This document shows, piece by piece, positions 47,490 to 61,253 of a stretch of DNA of 64,000 nt. The DNA lies in contig SEMN01000058.1 of assembly GCA_005408345.1 (NCBI GenBank), positions 1,095,001-1,159,000 of the forward strand, given 5' to 3'. The notes under the pieces were generated by a model. The model worked only from the letters and a program-made list of their open reading frames with translations. It ran no database searches and was not told the DNA's origin. Numbering within the stretch: the stretch's first letter is position 1; each line of letters opens with the position of its first letter. Made by a program: the position numbers and the translations under genes. Source of the DNA: Macquaria australasica (Eukaryota > Chordata > Actinopteri > Centrarchiformes > Percichthyidae).

Positions 47490-50400
47490 ATTTAAAATAT
47501 ACTGTATTTAATTACCATTAACTAAACTATAAAAAAATATTTAATTACCATTAATTAAATTAAGTCAATGATCCCAGTAAACATCCACAAGATATTGTAA
47601 CAAACAAGATGAATTTCCCAACAAAATAAATATCATCTTACATTATTATAACTGATAAAAATGATGGCCAAACTTATGAAAATAAGGTCCAAGTTGTAGC
47701 CTAATAAACCAGAATTCTCATTCAAGATTTAGATTTGTTACATTCTGCTTCTACATTGATCTGTTGTATGTTAAACTAAGACAGATAAAAAAGCTCATAA
47801 GGTGTGACTTTTATCATATGGTCAACAATTTTGAAGTTACTGAAAGGTCAACATCGGGTTTGGCGTGTCAATATTTCCATCCGGATTAAATCGTGTGACA
47901 GATTTCTATCAGCAAGTCACTGAGAAGCCTGAGCTTGCCTCAGTAATGTCTGAAACTGAATGAGTTCAGTAACCCCAATTCATATTCAGGTTAATTATGT
48001 CTGCGCCTTTAAATAAATGCAGGTAGTAGCCTTTGTAACCTGCAGCTGCTGCACCTACTCACCGTGATTGACTTTCTCTATAGACTTTGGGGATTAGGTT
48101 GACCTGGTAGACGAGCTGTTACTGTGTACTTCAGTGGTGTAATTATGGGGGGAACATCAAGGCTCAATTTATTGAATACCTCAGTGATGTCATAATTTTA
48201 TGCAGCGATTAACTCCTTCTTTTCTCTCCAGCAGCCTTACAATCACATCCTGCTTTGTATTACCAAATTACAATGTCATCACCATTTTCCACCCATGAAC
48301 CACAGCCATCATCTCATTATTTCTTTTCATTACAAGCCATCAAAAGGTATGTCAATAGAATACTATACACATGTCATTATAGTGGTGACTCTGTACACAT
48401 CCACTCAGAACAGTATATATACTGTACGTAATAACAATTTCCAGCAAGCTTACTTCTTAAACAAAGAGAAACTTGTACCAAAGTAGGTACAGACAGATAT
48501 AGTATAACCTAAATGTGCTTTATAACAAATCAATATAACTTTGTATCTAACAATGAATACAGTGAAGGTGAATTTCTGGATAAAAGTGCACCACAGCAAA
48601 ATAATTTTGTGGTTTCTGTAGATTCATTACATAGATCTTCCTGATAGTTGTCTCCTTGACCCTTTCGCAATTCTATATGAGTAATGGATATGCTCTCAAT
48701 CCCATTAAGACGGTAGATAAGGTACTTAAAGGCCACTGAGTGTCGACTGCTATCAGATTTTAATCCTCTTCTCCACTTATTGTAAGGTAGCTACACGCCT
48801 GGCTTGCTAACAGGAGAGGAAAAGATTAAAAAGAGGTAAAATAGACAGTAAGTACTCCATACTTTGAATCTCTAATGTATTTTGTCTTGTATATTGTATT
48901 TTTTTTAACCACAAAATAAATCAGTTTGAACAAATGTATTTTCTGTTTTACAATCATTAGATGTATTTTATTTGTTTACAGTAAAAAAAGGCAAAGATGT
49001 TGTAAAATGTTTTGACTTGTGAAATGTGATTATGATGATTATAGGTGATTATATTTATTCACATGTCTTTCATATACTGTATCGTTATCGAAGTTTAGGT
49101 TGTAGATTTTAGATTGAGGAATAGATGATTCACTAAGAGATTCCTGTTTTGGTTTCAGTGTCAGAGGTGCAGGAAGAGGTCAGAAAATCACCTTACTGCT
49201 GCGATATACAAAAGAAATAAAAAAAAATAAAAAAAACATATTGTTTTGTCTCATCTTATTATGGAAGTCAAAAGGGAATCCTAAAAAAAAGAGCCAGGAG
49301 GTGATTGTTTATTTTTCTCTTTGAAACCTCTAAAATAGAAACCAATGAGAAAATACACACTGTGCTCCACCATCAACAATGTTGTCACTTTATTACATTT
49401 CTGTTACTTCAAACTTGTTAATTTCTCTTGTCTATACTGCATTTGCTGATGGAGATGTCGACACAACAATACTTTGTTTCCTTGACACCAAAAACAGAAA
49501 AACAAGGGGGGAAAAAAAATAAAAACAAGGAAAACAATAGCAGGCTCCCCTGAGAGTACAGTATAGCCTTGATTGTAGAAATAGATATCTTACTGTGTTA
49601 GGATGAATCAAGTCTTTAACCCTGCGGTTTAATCAGCATATTGACTGAAAAGATGTTATTTAAGTTTTTGGGATTTACGAGTAAACATCACCTGTCAGTG
49701 AAAGTGCATTTTAAACAGCTCTGACAAAAACAATGGAGCGACTTTGTTTGAGAGAAAAATCTGGTCCTGCACTTGTGACTAACATCAGCGTGGAAAGAGC
49801 ACCTACAGTAAACACATTCAAATATTTAGCTTCGCTCTGTCTCGTTCCCTCGCCTCGCTGTTTGAATGAAAGGGATTGAATGCAGAGGAGTGGAAGGTCA
49901 GTGGTAGTGAGTGTGCAGGTGTGCATGTGTCAGAAGTTAATAGAGGCAACGGTGGCTCTGTAACAGATTACAGCAGCTCTGTCAAAGGAAGACGGGAGGC
50001 AAGGCCTGCAGCCCATTCATCACCAGCCCTGTCTTCTCCTCAGCCTCAGTCTCCTTAAGCCATGTGATAAAGGTGCATGTCAGCTCCTCTCTGCTGCTCA
50101 ACTGCATCCAGTCCCTGCAGAATCCATACACAGAGGATCAGGTGCCTTCACAGCTTGACACTTTAGCTTTAGCAATACCAACATCTCTGACTGCCTGCTA
50201 ATGTAACGTATATGGGACAGGACTGCTTCACATACATGCGGTTTTAACTCTCAAAAGTAATTTACTTATTTAAATACCTTGAAGTTCCTGCAAATCTGCA
50301 GACTTATTTATACAGTCCCTACTGTGTAACTCAGCAATCTTTATTTTACTATAGGAGATTATATATGCCTGAGTTTAAAGTATAGAAAATCCCCAATCAG

Positions 50401-53400
50401 CTTGACTGCTCAGGGGACTCTGGTAATAATCTTGCCTGAAATAGACAGACACTGTCATACTCTGTGGTCTTATGGCATTAAAACCAGAACGATAACTTCA
50501 TTCAGGCTAACAAGCACTTGGAAGTCTTTTCTGTTTGACCTAGATTACAACATCAGGGGATATTTTTCCCCCATTAGTGACACAGGCTTATGTTTGCTCT
50601 CGATTGGATGTGTAGGTGGCTGCCGGTTGAGTCATTTTATGAAGGATAAGCCATTCAATCACAGAATGTTTCAGTATAAGAGTTGCATTTACACATTTTA
50701 AGCAAAGGGAAATGTCAGAATCGTGATGGTACTTTTTTAAAAGACTGAGTCACCCCTTTTAACAACACATCAAATGTGTATAATCTTGTATATTCTACAA
50801 ATCATTAAATACATCAGTAACTTTAGTACAAACCTGCTTTAGTTGTGTTTACTGCTCATTCCTTATCACAAAGATTCATAAATTGATTCCACCATGTGCA
50901 GAACGTGTGTCATGACCTCCCTATGATCACTTGCAACAAGAGGAGATGCATATCTTCTTGTTGCATTCAAGCAGGGCGTATCTTTTGAAAAACACAAAAG
51001 CCTGTTATGTTTCCTAACAATTTAACTACTCATGTGTTTGGTACAGGCGTAACTGAGAGGGGAACTTCTACAGACGGTTAGTTACTGAACAAAGGTTAGG
51101 TCAGTCAGAGAGGTCAGGGTATTCAATGCTGTGCAGTACTGATGGCTGTATAAATGCCATGTAAAACAGTGCTTACAACAGTTTTATAATTCCAGGCTTT
51201 CTCATTTGTGAAGGTCTTAACATTATTCAGAGTTCCAGGTGTTTTTAATATTTAGCAGTGAGTGATAACACCGGGGAAACAAGAAAACCTTGTTCAGTAT
51301 GTCGAACCCTCATATATGTGGTTGTTGTCTTTGACCTTCATTTCTAAAACTCACAATGTTATTCTTTATACTGTAGATTCTGTTTGACATTTTGCTCACT
51401 TGCACATAAATGTTCACAATATTCACCCTTAATTCTGTGTGTCCAAAATGAAAGATTTGATTTAACTTGGAATTATAAACTCTTTTGGAGAGAGCCACCT
51501 CAACTTGATTCCTTGGTTTAATTGTAGACAACAAGGTGAAGTTGAAATTACATATGATCTCATCTAACATAGCAAAAAAATATGTAGGGATTATTGGCAA
51601 AACAAGATACATGCTTAATTTCAGCACCACATTATTCTATTATTTAGCCTTATATAAGTTACTGCACTATAGCTGGGGCGAGTTTACGCAACAGAATATT
51701 ACAAAAGATTTATCTATGAACTACAGAAGAATCTGGATTTCATTTCCCATGAATTTTGTAAATATATCACCAGAAAAATATGTTAAGACATTCTTCTGTC
51801 AACTGTAAAATTATAGATTTGAGTTCATAGAGATGATTGTCCACTGTAGTTATTTTGCGCCTGAAATATGATGTTGTTCTGATGATGAAATTCTTTTTTC
51901 TTGTCTTTTAACCTGTTATAATTCTGCTTTGACCTTTCATATTTTATCTTCTATTTGATATGGTGCAAACTAAAATTTGAAGCAATCAGAAAGATATGTG
52001 TGACTAAAATATCTTTGGAGCTGCATTAAATCCACAGTCAGAACAAGGTCAAGACATATTGGAATAAATAATATAAACACAAGAATATGAACAGGCATTG
52101 ATAAGCTCCCTACTTACTAGACCTCCTTAAAGATGCACACAGGATGTACTGCTATTACACACGTTTGCAGACAGTTTAAATTCCTTTGTGCTTTGATTAA
52201 GTGCACACGTAGAACACCAATCAATATCGTCATGCTTTGCTGTTTAAAAAATTGAGATCACCCAATCCGAAACATAATTTCCTCTGTTGTTTATAGACCT
52301 TGGCCTGAAATTATTGCCAGATGACCAATATGCTGCAGACCGTATTTGGACTGTTCTATAAATACACCCATTTGTTTTAATCCTCTATCACTGCCTTTGT
52401 GTAATGTCTTTCTATTAAGCCTGAGAAACACCGAAGTTAAGCGTGCTGCATTTCAATAGCAAGAACAGACATGTGTCATGCCTTTAGTACATACAGCCAT
52501 GAATAAATAGTCCTGAATTGATTAACATAAAATAATGAAGCTCTTTTTCTAGCAAGATAAAGAGATTGATTCTCTCATAATAGCACAGAGATGGGAATAG
52601 AAGCATGATCTAATATTTCAAAGGAACAACAGTGTCTGGCATAAAAGCTAGCTGCAATATGATGCTCACACCTCATAATGAAACTTTACTTTTCATTCTA
52701 CAGTCCATTTCATCTTCACCCCTCTACAATGTCCCAGGTCCTTGAGGTGCGCCAGATGACATGTTCCCCCCAGAGTGAATAAATGTCGTGCAGAAACCTG
52801 ATTAGGCCTGCGTTCATTTTGCGGTCAGTTCCCTCCTGTGCCTCCAACACAAGAAGAGTACCTCCGTTAACAACCCTGCCAGCTAAAATCTAATCCAGCT
52901 ACTTGAAGTTTGCTCGGAAATGATATTTTCTCCTCCACTTACCAACACATGGTCTAAGAAATGCAACACATATCAAAGTAGAGAAATAGAGACATTAGAG
53001 GAGAGGCGAGGTGTACTGTCCTCCAGAGACAGCAGTTATTTGATTTATAAAATTATTTAATTTTGGACTGATGGGCGTTAAGCTGGAGGAAACCATTTCC
53101 ATGATGAGGATCAAACAGATCACATGAATTATTAATCACGAGCATTTTGTCCCTGATACCCTTAGGAAAAAGCGGCTACTGCTAACACAATCCACATCTC
53201 ATTTATTTTATGGAAAGTTATTAAAGGATATACTTGAAATCAAACTGTTGGTGCAGGGAGGAAAACATAAAAATAATGAATGTCATAGCCCCGGTATCAG
53301 AGAATGAGGCTTTCAATCAAAAAACAGAGATTTACAGCTAACCTATGGCCAAAATAAAAAAAAGTATTTGTTCACCTATTTTTCTCAGAACAGAAAACAG

Positions 53401-53480
53401 TTTCATCCATACAGTAGGTTCAAATGAAGACTTTTGGTCCATTTTTGAAATATACCACAGGCAGCAGAGGAAAACACAGC
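47490..53480. other. Intergenic stretch, no gene seen
   Basis: AT-rich. An exact 16-base direct repeat ATTTAATTACCATTAA occurs at 47506-47521 and 47539-47554. Open frames such as 51310-51630 and 50402-50701 are low-complexity or domain-free and judged chance. Confidence 0.5.
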
Positions 53481-53486
53481 ACTCAA

Positions 53487-53510
53487 ACCTCTATGTTAAA
53501 ACATAGAGGT
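53487..53510. repeat. 24-base near-palindrome
   Basis: ACCTCTATGTT, two A bases, AACATAGAGGT. It lies 15 bases left of the start of family A copy 4. Confidence 0.8.
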
Positions 53511-53524
53511 ATGGACACAGCCGT

Positions 53525-54250
53525 GCTAGCAGCTCTGTGTGTCTGTACTAAGGCATAGCAGTGATTTCAGCTAAATGCTAATATCAGCATGCTAACATAA
53601 TGTTTAGAAGGTATAATGTTTACCATGTTCACCATCATAGTTTAGCCTAAGCACTAAACACAAAGTATAGCTGAGGATGCTAGGAATTACATTAGTTTTA
53701 TGGGTAATTGGTCATGAAACAGGGGGGGGCATGACATGAAATTTCATGGCAAGCCATCAAATAGTTGTAAAGACATTTCACTTTGAACCAAAAATGTCAA
53801 CCTCATGGTGGTGCTATAGAGCAAAAGCAGAGATTTTCAACGTATCTGCCAAGTCACAAATTATTGATACTGACTGTATCAGGAAAATGTTGATTGACTG
53901 ATTAAATTTACATCATAAAACATTTTTATGTTTCCTACAAAACATAATTGGCAAAACAAATAAGTAGCATATAAACATAAGTTCTAGGGGATGATGAAAA
54001 ATCAGGAGATCACCAAAATCATTAGGAATTGTCCTCTGAAGACCATAAATGTATACCAAATACCCTACATGGCAAATGGTTGGCACTAGAGGAAAACTCA
54101 GAAAAGTCAGAGGGCTTCATCCTCTGGGAACCATGAATGTCTGTACAAAATATTATGGCAGTCCATCCTGTATGTATTGAGATATTTCAGTCTGGACCAA
54201 AGTGGTGGACGGACTGACTGACATCTCTAGAGCCCCAACACCAGCGTGGC
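53525..54250 (+). repeat. Dispersed repeat family A, copy 4 (longest)
   Basis: It starts gctagcagctctgtgtgtctg and continues with 'cagctaaatgctaatatcagc', 'ggtataatgtttaccatg' and 'ctaagcactaaacacaaagt'. It has two 'aatttcatggcaagccatca' type modules (53735 and 54150) with a 'gtggtgctatagagcaaaa' spacer. It ends near 'gtctggaccaaagtggtgg', 'gactgactgac' and 'ctctagagcc'. An AT-rich segment at about 53870-53990 is absent from copy 3 and may be a later insertion. Confidence 0.7.
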
Positions 54251-54254
54251 AATC

Positions 54255-57200
54255 CATACACCAACAACACGATGAAACAGGTAACTTCATACTCCTCATC
54301 TGCTTCTGAGGTTACAGGCGCTCAGAAAATCTCACGGAACACAAATTGGTGTCATTTTCAATAATTTTACTGCTGCTGTTATTACTGCACTTTATCTAGA
54401 TACACACGTTTTTATTGCAAAAGAATAAAAATAAATAAATAACCCAAAGCATGAGAGTAAACCTTCACTGCATCATGGAGTGCTGCAGAACATCTCTGAA
54501 AACCATTAAATCAAATTGCTGCTGTCTTGCTGAATTATCATCACCCTGCATTAACTGTGTAAAACTACATATAGTCTGTGTTTTTCTTCCATATTCATTA
54601 ATATAATAGCCTTGAGAGAAATATTAATGTGAACCAAACATCCAATCATAGTGGCCCAGCTTGCTTATGTTGATAAAAGCCTGTGCCGCATTACAGTGTG
54701 ATGTAAACTCGCTGTAATCAAATTTTGTTTTTTTTTACATAAATGCCGGGGGCACTTGGACCTAAATTTTGCCAAGGAAACATCACTACAATTCAAAGCT
54801 TTGCACTCCGGAGAATAGAGCTGTTTTCTGCCAGAGAGTTTGGTGCTCCCCTCTAGTGAGGATGCGGACGGTGCCCTCAGCACTCATCTGTGATGGGGGA
54901 GAGCTGATGAAGAAGTACAATGCCATGGCCAACGGTCAGCAGTGTTTATGAGGAGTGTCATCACGGCTGACAGCCTTCCCGCTCTATGATTTATACACTT
55001 CCAATCGCAACAGGCACCTGCCGAGAAGTAACAACTTGCCTGCGGAGGAGTGTAGAATTGTTTCAAGCGAGAGGTGTCCTTGATGCCAGCAGACGTAATG
55101 ACACTTTTTGATGTCTGAAATTCAACAGCTGGAAGACTGTGCAAACATTTGCCGGGGACGCATTTCAGACATGTCTATCATCTGATAAAGAAGCTGTCTT
55201 ATTTACAACTGTTCACTCATTCAGACTGTACACTCCAGTGACTTTTTATTACAGTTACACTGCCATCACTCTCATAATAACATTTACCTTTACATGGCAG
55301 CAAACTGAATATTTGTAATAGTTCAGCTGGACCTTGATACAGCTATGATGGCATGTAGAATATATGGTTACAATCTTGTAAGTTTCTGCTGTGGCTAAAC
55401 TAAAAGAAAATCAGTCAAACTAAAAAGAAACTCCTTATAATTCCTCCTCTCTAAATTGTTGTGCTGCCCATCAGGAGGTTGATTCATCTCAGCGATTCAC
55501 TCATATGACTTTCTCCCGCAGTTTGATGTGCAATTAAGGATTAAATAACACACCTACTGGCTGCGTAACACTGTGTCTATAAGACAGACCAGTATAATTT
55601 TCCTCCTTGAAAGCCATCTTTAATTGAAATCTTCGTTTGTCATTTTGGGTACAATCACCCGTGGCACCCCATAAAACAGGAACTGACACAAGCAGAGCTT
55701 TGAAATTATTATATAATTAGGTATTAAATTGGTGATATATTCTGTTCTTGATTCTTTGGACAGTTACATTCATACATTTCTATCAAATTTTTCTATTAAA
55801 TGACATTTTTGTTCTTGCAAAGCACAGATAAGACTAATTGGACAGTTGAGAGTCTCACGAATTGATGGTATAGCTTGAGTTGCTTTTCATTCAAAACGTG
55901 GCATGAATTGATAAAGGTCCCTCTGCAACTTGTGCGACTTCCCTGTGACCTTCACTGAGCTCCAGACTAATGTTTTTGTTTTGCGTCTTCTAGTTCCTTT
56001 CAATTTGTGGGCCATGCAGAAACTGCACAAACTGTTCAGTACACTTCACTCACACATGCAAGGTGAAAATATGGAGATATGGTTAGAATATTTCATTTGC
56101 TACGACAAGGTTATCAATCAAGTGATCACATAGTATATCCTGTTTCTACCTCAAGGCAGTGATTGTGGCAGTTTTTATAGAGAGGGATTCAGTAGTGTTT
56201 GGTTGGATTTTACTATAGGGGGTTTCAACATTGGGACCAATGTCAAAATTATGCCTGAAAATATGAAGCTGCAGTGTGTTTTATTCACTTTTTCTTTTAT
56301 CTTCATTTACATTGGCCAAATACTAGCTGAAAGATTTCTCTGTTTCGTATAACAGTATTACAGTTGATACCTTACAGGAAAGCTTTTATGGCTCAACCAG
56401 CCAGAGAAAAAAATGCACAAGCAAACATGTTTGAAAATGTTATGCTAATATATGAAAATGTGACACGTTTCTTTACATTTAAATTGAAGTTATTTGTGCT
56501 CATTACCTTCAGTGAGTGCAGACACTTGGAGAGATTGCAGAGTTTAGTAAATGAGGGAGTAGAGGTACAAATAAAGTAGTGTTTTCTAGGTGCTTGAATC
56601 AATCTGTTCTGATTGAAAGCAGACACATGGTGATATTGCAATAAAAGAGACAATGAAATAAAATTAAAACTCTCTGTGTTGCCCAAAATTACCATGGAAA
56701 ATAGCACTTATCAGATTTTGGCAAAACATTTTGATATGATACATCTGCATTTTTCATGCTTCATTATACTAACTCAGTGTGACTGTAGTCTAATAATAAC
56801 CAATAGAATATGTAATCACAACTGCTCTGCTTTTAGAGTGCTGTTACGCCAACTTTAGGCTTTCTGTTTTTCCATCATGTCACACTTTAGTGATAAGAAC
56901 TCGGCATATCCTGGAAGAAATGGAAAGACCAAACCAGAGTCTTTATCTCTCGACATAGTGGATAAACTTAACCTCTGTCTGGGTGTTATCAAACTCCAGT
57001 GAGCAGGACCATATTTCTTGTCCATGTGAACATTTACCCTCTGGTCTTCTCTGAATGGAGAGGTACTGTATATCCTGAATCTCACGTCTGGACAAATGTT
57101 CCCTTTGCGCCCAGTATGTCTTGCCTATAATAAATCCTTTAAATTACTCCATGCTTGTTCACAGGAAGAAACATAACATTCTTTCTCACAGTTCTCCCAG

Positions 57201-58285
57201 CACACAGTAAAGAAATATAACTTATATGGAACAAACTGCGATGAAAACATGCCTCCAAAACAGCCATGTGCACCCAAAGAGGCCCATTCAATTTCCAAAA
57301 AAACCAAAACATTCACAGAAAAGTTAACAAAATGTCTAAGAGTTCAAGAAATGTCTACTTTAAGGTCACTACACTATATGAAAGAAAGGACACAGGATAT
57401 ACCAATAGCGTAAATAAGACATAAGGGTTAAAACTCATGTGGTTAAAAGCTTAAAAAGGTACATCAGGGAAAAAATAACATGTCAGACACAGTGTAAAGC
57501 TAATGAATTAGAATAGGGTTTAGGAACAGTTTAACCATTGGCTGATTTGATACTTTTGGGATGGCTTTTCTATTACACCGTCTCAGGGCTGCCACAGTTA
57601 AAACTTCATCACCCATCAGTCTTAACCAGTGTGTTGAAAGAAAACAGAGCACAGAGGTTTGCACTTTCAACCCTAATTAACATGTAGATTGAAGTGGGCC
57701 TGATGTGAACATAGAGGAGAGTCAGCGGAGAGAAAGTACGTCTTAACGTTGCGTATTTCATGCTCAACAACACTGTATTTCATGGAGGAATGGCGGTAGA
57801 AAGGCGGAGGAGGTGTTGAGGAAGATGAGATTTAGGTTGGGGAGGAAGGCACCCAAGGGGAGACTTGAATCTAAATTTTTTCTGATGCCTGCAATAAACA
57901 CTGACCCTCTTGTTTTTCTGACATCTGATGCAATGTGTGAAACTAGATCCCAGCTCAGCAGAGCAGAACAATTGTGGAAACCTGCTCTGCATGTCAGTTA
58001 TTGGTAAATCAGGTGGAGAATCAGAGACAGCTGCCTCCACTATTCTTTCTGTGCATAAAATTGTGCAGTGCTCCTCACAGCTGATCTGGGCCTCCGTTGT
58101 TCAGACGGCACTGTCATGCCGACACAGATTCACTCAGGAGATATGTAATTTCTGTGACATTTTCAGACGTCAAACTGTGGATAATTAGTCTATTATTATT
58201 ATGATATTTATTATGCTTGTTTATTGTTTTCCAGTACTTTATCTGAAAAAGTAAAGTAAATGGAACGACTAACCACAATAAAATA
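54255..58285. other. Intergenic stretch, no gene seen
   Basis: No convincing exon or repeat boundary was recognised. Open frames at 56393-56707 and 57780-58040 are short and without domains. Confidence 0.5.
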
Positions 58286-58289
58286 CGAC

Positions 58290-58831
58290 TAATGCCGCGT
58301 ATACACAAAAAGCATTTCAGCCGTGATTTTCAGTCGTCCGTCTCACGAGTGTCTGACAGAATACGCTCCTATTTTAATCAGTACAGTTGTCTACACATGC
58401 CACGTAATGGCTCGTGTTTCACTTACACTATACATGTGTAAGCGTAACCCGAAGCTTCAAGTCTATTTCCCTTCGTTTTCAGTGACGTGCGGTGAGGTTC
58501 ATGACTGGTGAGGCACTGACTCCTCTGGAGTCAGATGTAAAAATATATGAACCCAAAATAGAAGCTTATATTTCAATTTTGACCTTAATTGAGACATTTA
58601 GTTGTTTTAAAAGCTTTTAATTATGCTTTAATCAATTCCACACTGTTCAACAATACGATAGCAAGAAAAACAAAAGAGGCACTGTCTCACCTGCCTCCCC
58701 TGACTGCACGTCACTGTTCATTTTATACTCGTAACTACAGTGATTGTGTATTGGATTGGTGAGCTACACTTAATAGCTGTGTTGCTGCTGCCGCTGCTCA
58801 TGCCACGCCTCCTGTGTGGACACGGTATAAG
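58290..58831. mobile_element. Older TIR element interrupted by a hAT MITE
   Basis: The left end reads AATGCCGCGTATACACAAAA. The right end, reversed, reads TTATACCGTGTCCACACAGG, about 540 bases away, so the ends are imperfect inverted repeats. The interior holds 'agtcgtccgtctcacgagtgtctgac' on the left and 'ttgctgctgccgctgctc' on the right. A 237-base hAT MITE splits it. No coding capacity; exact ends uncertain. Confidence 0.5.
58480..58716. mobile_element. hAT MITE, 237 bases, with TIRs and 8-base TSD
   Basis: Both ends read CAGTGACGTGC inward, with imperfect inverted repeat continuing to about 40 bases (GGTGAGGCACTG against GGTGAGACAGTG). The flanks are TTCGTTTT (58472-58479) and TTCATTTT (58717-58724), a 7-of-8 match that fits the 8-base duplication made by hAT transposases. 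There is no open frame, so it depended on a transposase supplied elsewhere. Confidence 0.75.
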
Positions 58832-59230
58832 CAACTCTGTGAGGCTGTACTTAGACACAGCAGTGTTTTGAGCTAAATGCTAACATGCTGTTATTCAGCA
58901 CTAAACACAAACTAAAACTGAAGACGGGGATGTCATTAGTTTTGCTGCTTTTTAGCCATAAACCAAAGTATTTGGAATAACTGGAATTTTGACCAGATCA
59001 AGGTGCTAGATAAATAGTTGGATCCATTAGTTGGATGGACTGCCAAATGTCAACCTCATGGTGGTGCTAGAACAAAATTAGATCACCAAATTCATTAGGA
59101 TCTATTGTCTGGCAACTACGAATGTCTGTACTAAATGTTGTACCAATCCATCAAGTAGATGTAGAGATATTTCACTGAATAAGTAAAAACACTGACATGT
59201 TGGTGGCACTAATAGAGTCATAGTATTAGA
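58832..59230 (+). repeat. Dispersed repeat family A, copy 5 (deleted)
   Basis: It starts 'gcaactctgtgaggctgtac', closely matching copy 1, and runs through 'gagctaaatgctaacatgct', 'cagcactaaacacaaactaa' and 'ggggatgtcattagttttg'. It ends in a 'ccatcaagtagatgtagaga' module. The central palindrome block present in copies 1 and 3 is deleted. It directly abuts the TIR element on its left. Confidence 0.65.
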
Positions 59231-60777
59231 TCTCTAGCTCTTTTCATTAGAGGTGCCAGCAAAACATATACCCTATCTAAAAACACCTTCTTATATGTAT
59301 ATTCTATCCTTCTGGGTGCTAAACCATGTTAGCAGTAGGATGCTAGGTAGTTAAGAAAATGATTATCCTAAGGTTAAGAGTCCTTATACCAAAATTTAAT
59401 TCCAAAACAAATTCCATTTTAGCAAATGAGTGTTCATAAAGTTATACAGCATGCCATTATAGAAGCATTTGATTGGAAACAGCTGATTTGACCTCTGACA
59501 AGGCACATGTTCCCAGCAGAAAGCATATTACCGTCGTACTTTACAAGCTGTCTGTGTGCTGAATACTGGGCTAGAAAGTAAATGATATGGAGTAAGCAGA
59601 ATGCACAGTGTTCATCTCTGTTGCCATAAAAACAGAAATGTAAGTCAAAATTGGTTGCTATGCGGAGCATAACTAGGCAGAGGTTTTACCCCTCATTTGA
59701 TTCTTTTTTAATTATTGTGGACACAGTAATGTAAACCAAGCTGAATAGATGTCTTAATAAGCCTCTATGAAACCATGGTTTGCCTGCTCTGCCTGTGGCT
59801 GGCAGCAGTGAAACCAACCATTAAGAACAGCCACACTGTTCTCACTGTATAAGGAAATTTGACTTAACAGCATATTTCAAAAAATCTTATTTGCACATTA
59901 ATAATTGCAAGGGTTATTGGCCAAGTTGCCTGGCCCTACCTACAATTCATCACTATGTGGAGGGGGAAAAAAGAGATTTACATATGCATGACCAGCAGAA
60001 TGCAGATGCATTTCTCTGCCAGCACTATTAGGAGTGTTCTCCATTCACTGCACATGGCTCGTGAACAGTATGGCATTCTAATTTGGTATCTTCAGAGGTA
60101 TGGTGTGCACTCTATGCAGCTCAAGCCCCCGGGTCAGAGTCTACATGTCTCAGCTGCTGCAGGAGTTGAGGGCACGAGAACGATTTGTTTGTGAAACACA
60201 TCATAAAAACCGAGTGGAAGAAATGGAGAGGAAAAATTGGTAACGTCTGACACTGACTCATCTCTTGGTATATCTTTCAACTCAAAGGAATGATAGAAAT
60301 ATGTGGTGTTATTCGCTGTTGCTGGAATTCCAACCTAAAAATGAAACAGGGGTCAGTTTAGTAAAAAATCACATGCAGTCACCCTGCAGCCCAAACGACT
60401 CTGTGGCCTGTTGCAAGTCTACAGATGGTGTGCATTAACAAAGAGTCAGCTAACAGGTGTAACAGTGACACAGCCATACTGTGGTGAGGTGTTAATAGAG
60501 GAGAGGGAGATTTGTCCACCAGATCCACATATTTACCCAGCTTTTTTTCAGTCACTCTTATTTTTTTTAGATTATTATTTATTAATTTAACAGAAATGTT
60601 TGTTGTTTTACAGCAAAATTATACATTGGGTATAATCCTGTTTCTGTACATTGTTTTCTTTTTCCAAAAGTGTGAAGCCAAGAGTAAATTTCATATCTAC
60701 CTAACAATGAGAACAATGTGGACAGATTCCACATGGCACTCACCCATGCACCCACACAAGCACAGAAAAATACATGC

Positions 60778-60831
60778 AAACACACACACACAAAACCACA
60801 CACAACCACACACAAACACACAAACACACAG
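60778..60831. repeat. CA-rich imperfect microsatellite
   Basis: CA units broken by AA and CC, mostly 'cacacaaacacac'. Confidence 0.8.
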
Positions 60832-61199
60832 AGACGGCCTTTTCCAAACATGGCTGCCAAATCTGATTCAGTGGCTGTATATCATATAGAGCACACAGGC
60901 CCAGCGCCACAAGGGGGCTTAAGGGGGCTTAGTCTCCTCAGTTGTATTTTTTGCCCCCTCTGTTCAAGCTTAATGTATCTATAGAAAAATAGAAAAAAAA
61001 AAAAAATTATTGGTCGAGATACATAACGTGACTATCCCTTAGCTGTTGTTTGAGAACAATGGATAGTGCTGTTATTTTTCTGCATTGTACTCATGCTTTT
61101 ATTCTTATATTCATGTTGCTTATGTTACCTATGTTCTCATGTTTAATAATAATTAATTTAATTTAATAATTACGTTTATATTTTTATATTTTGTCTTTT

Positions 61200-61253
61200 T
61201 TAAAGCACATTGAGTTTACTTGTAATGAAACGGGCTATATGAATAAAATTGCC
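61200..61253 (+). mobile_element. Possible LINE 3' end
   Basis: The sequence reads 'taaagcacattgagtttactt', then 'gggctatatgaataaaattgcc'. This matches the general 3' ending of many fish LINEs (gcactttgag...gctatataaataaa). Short and without coding context. Confidence 0.35.
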
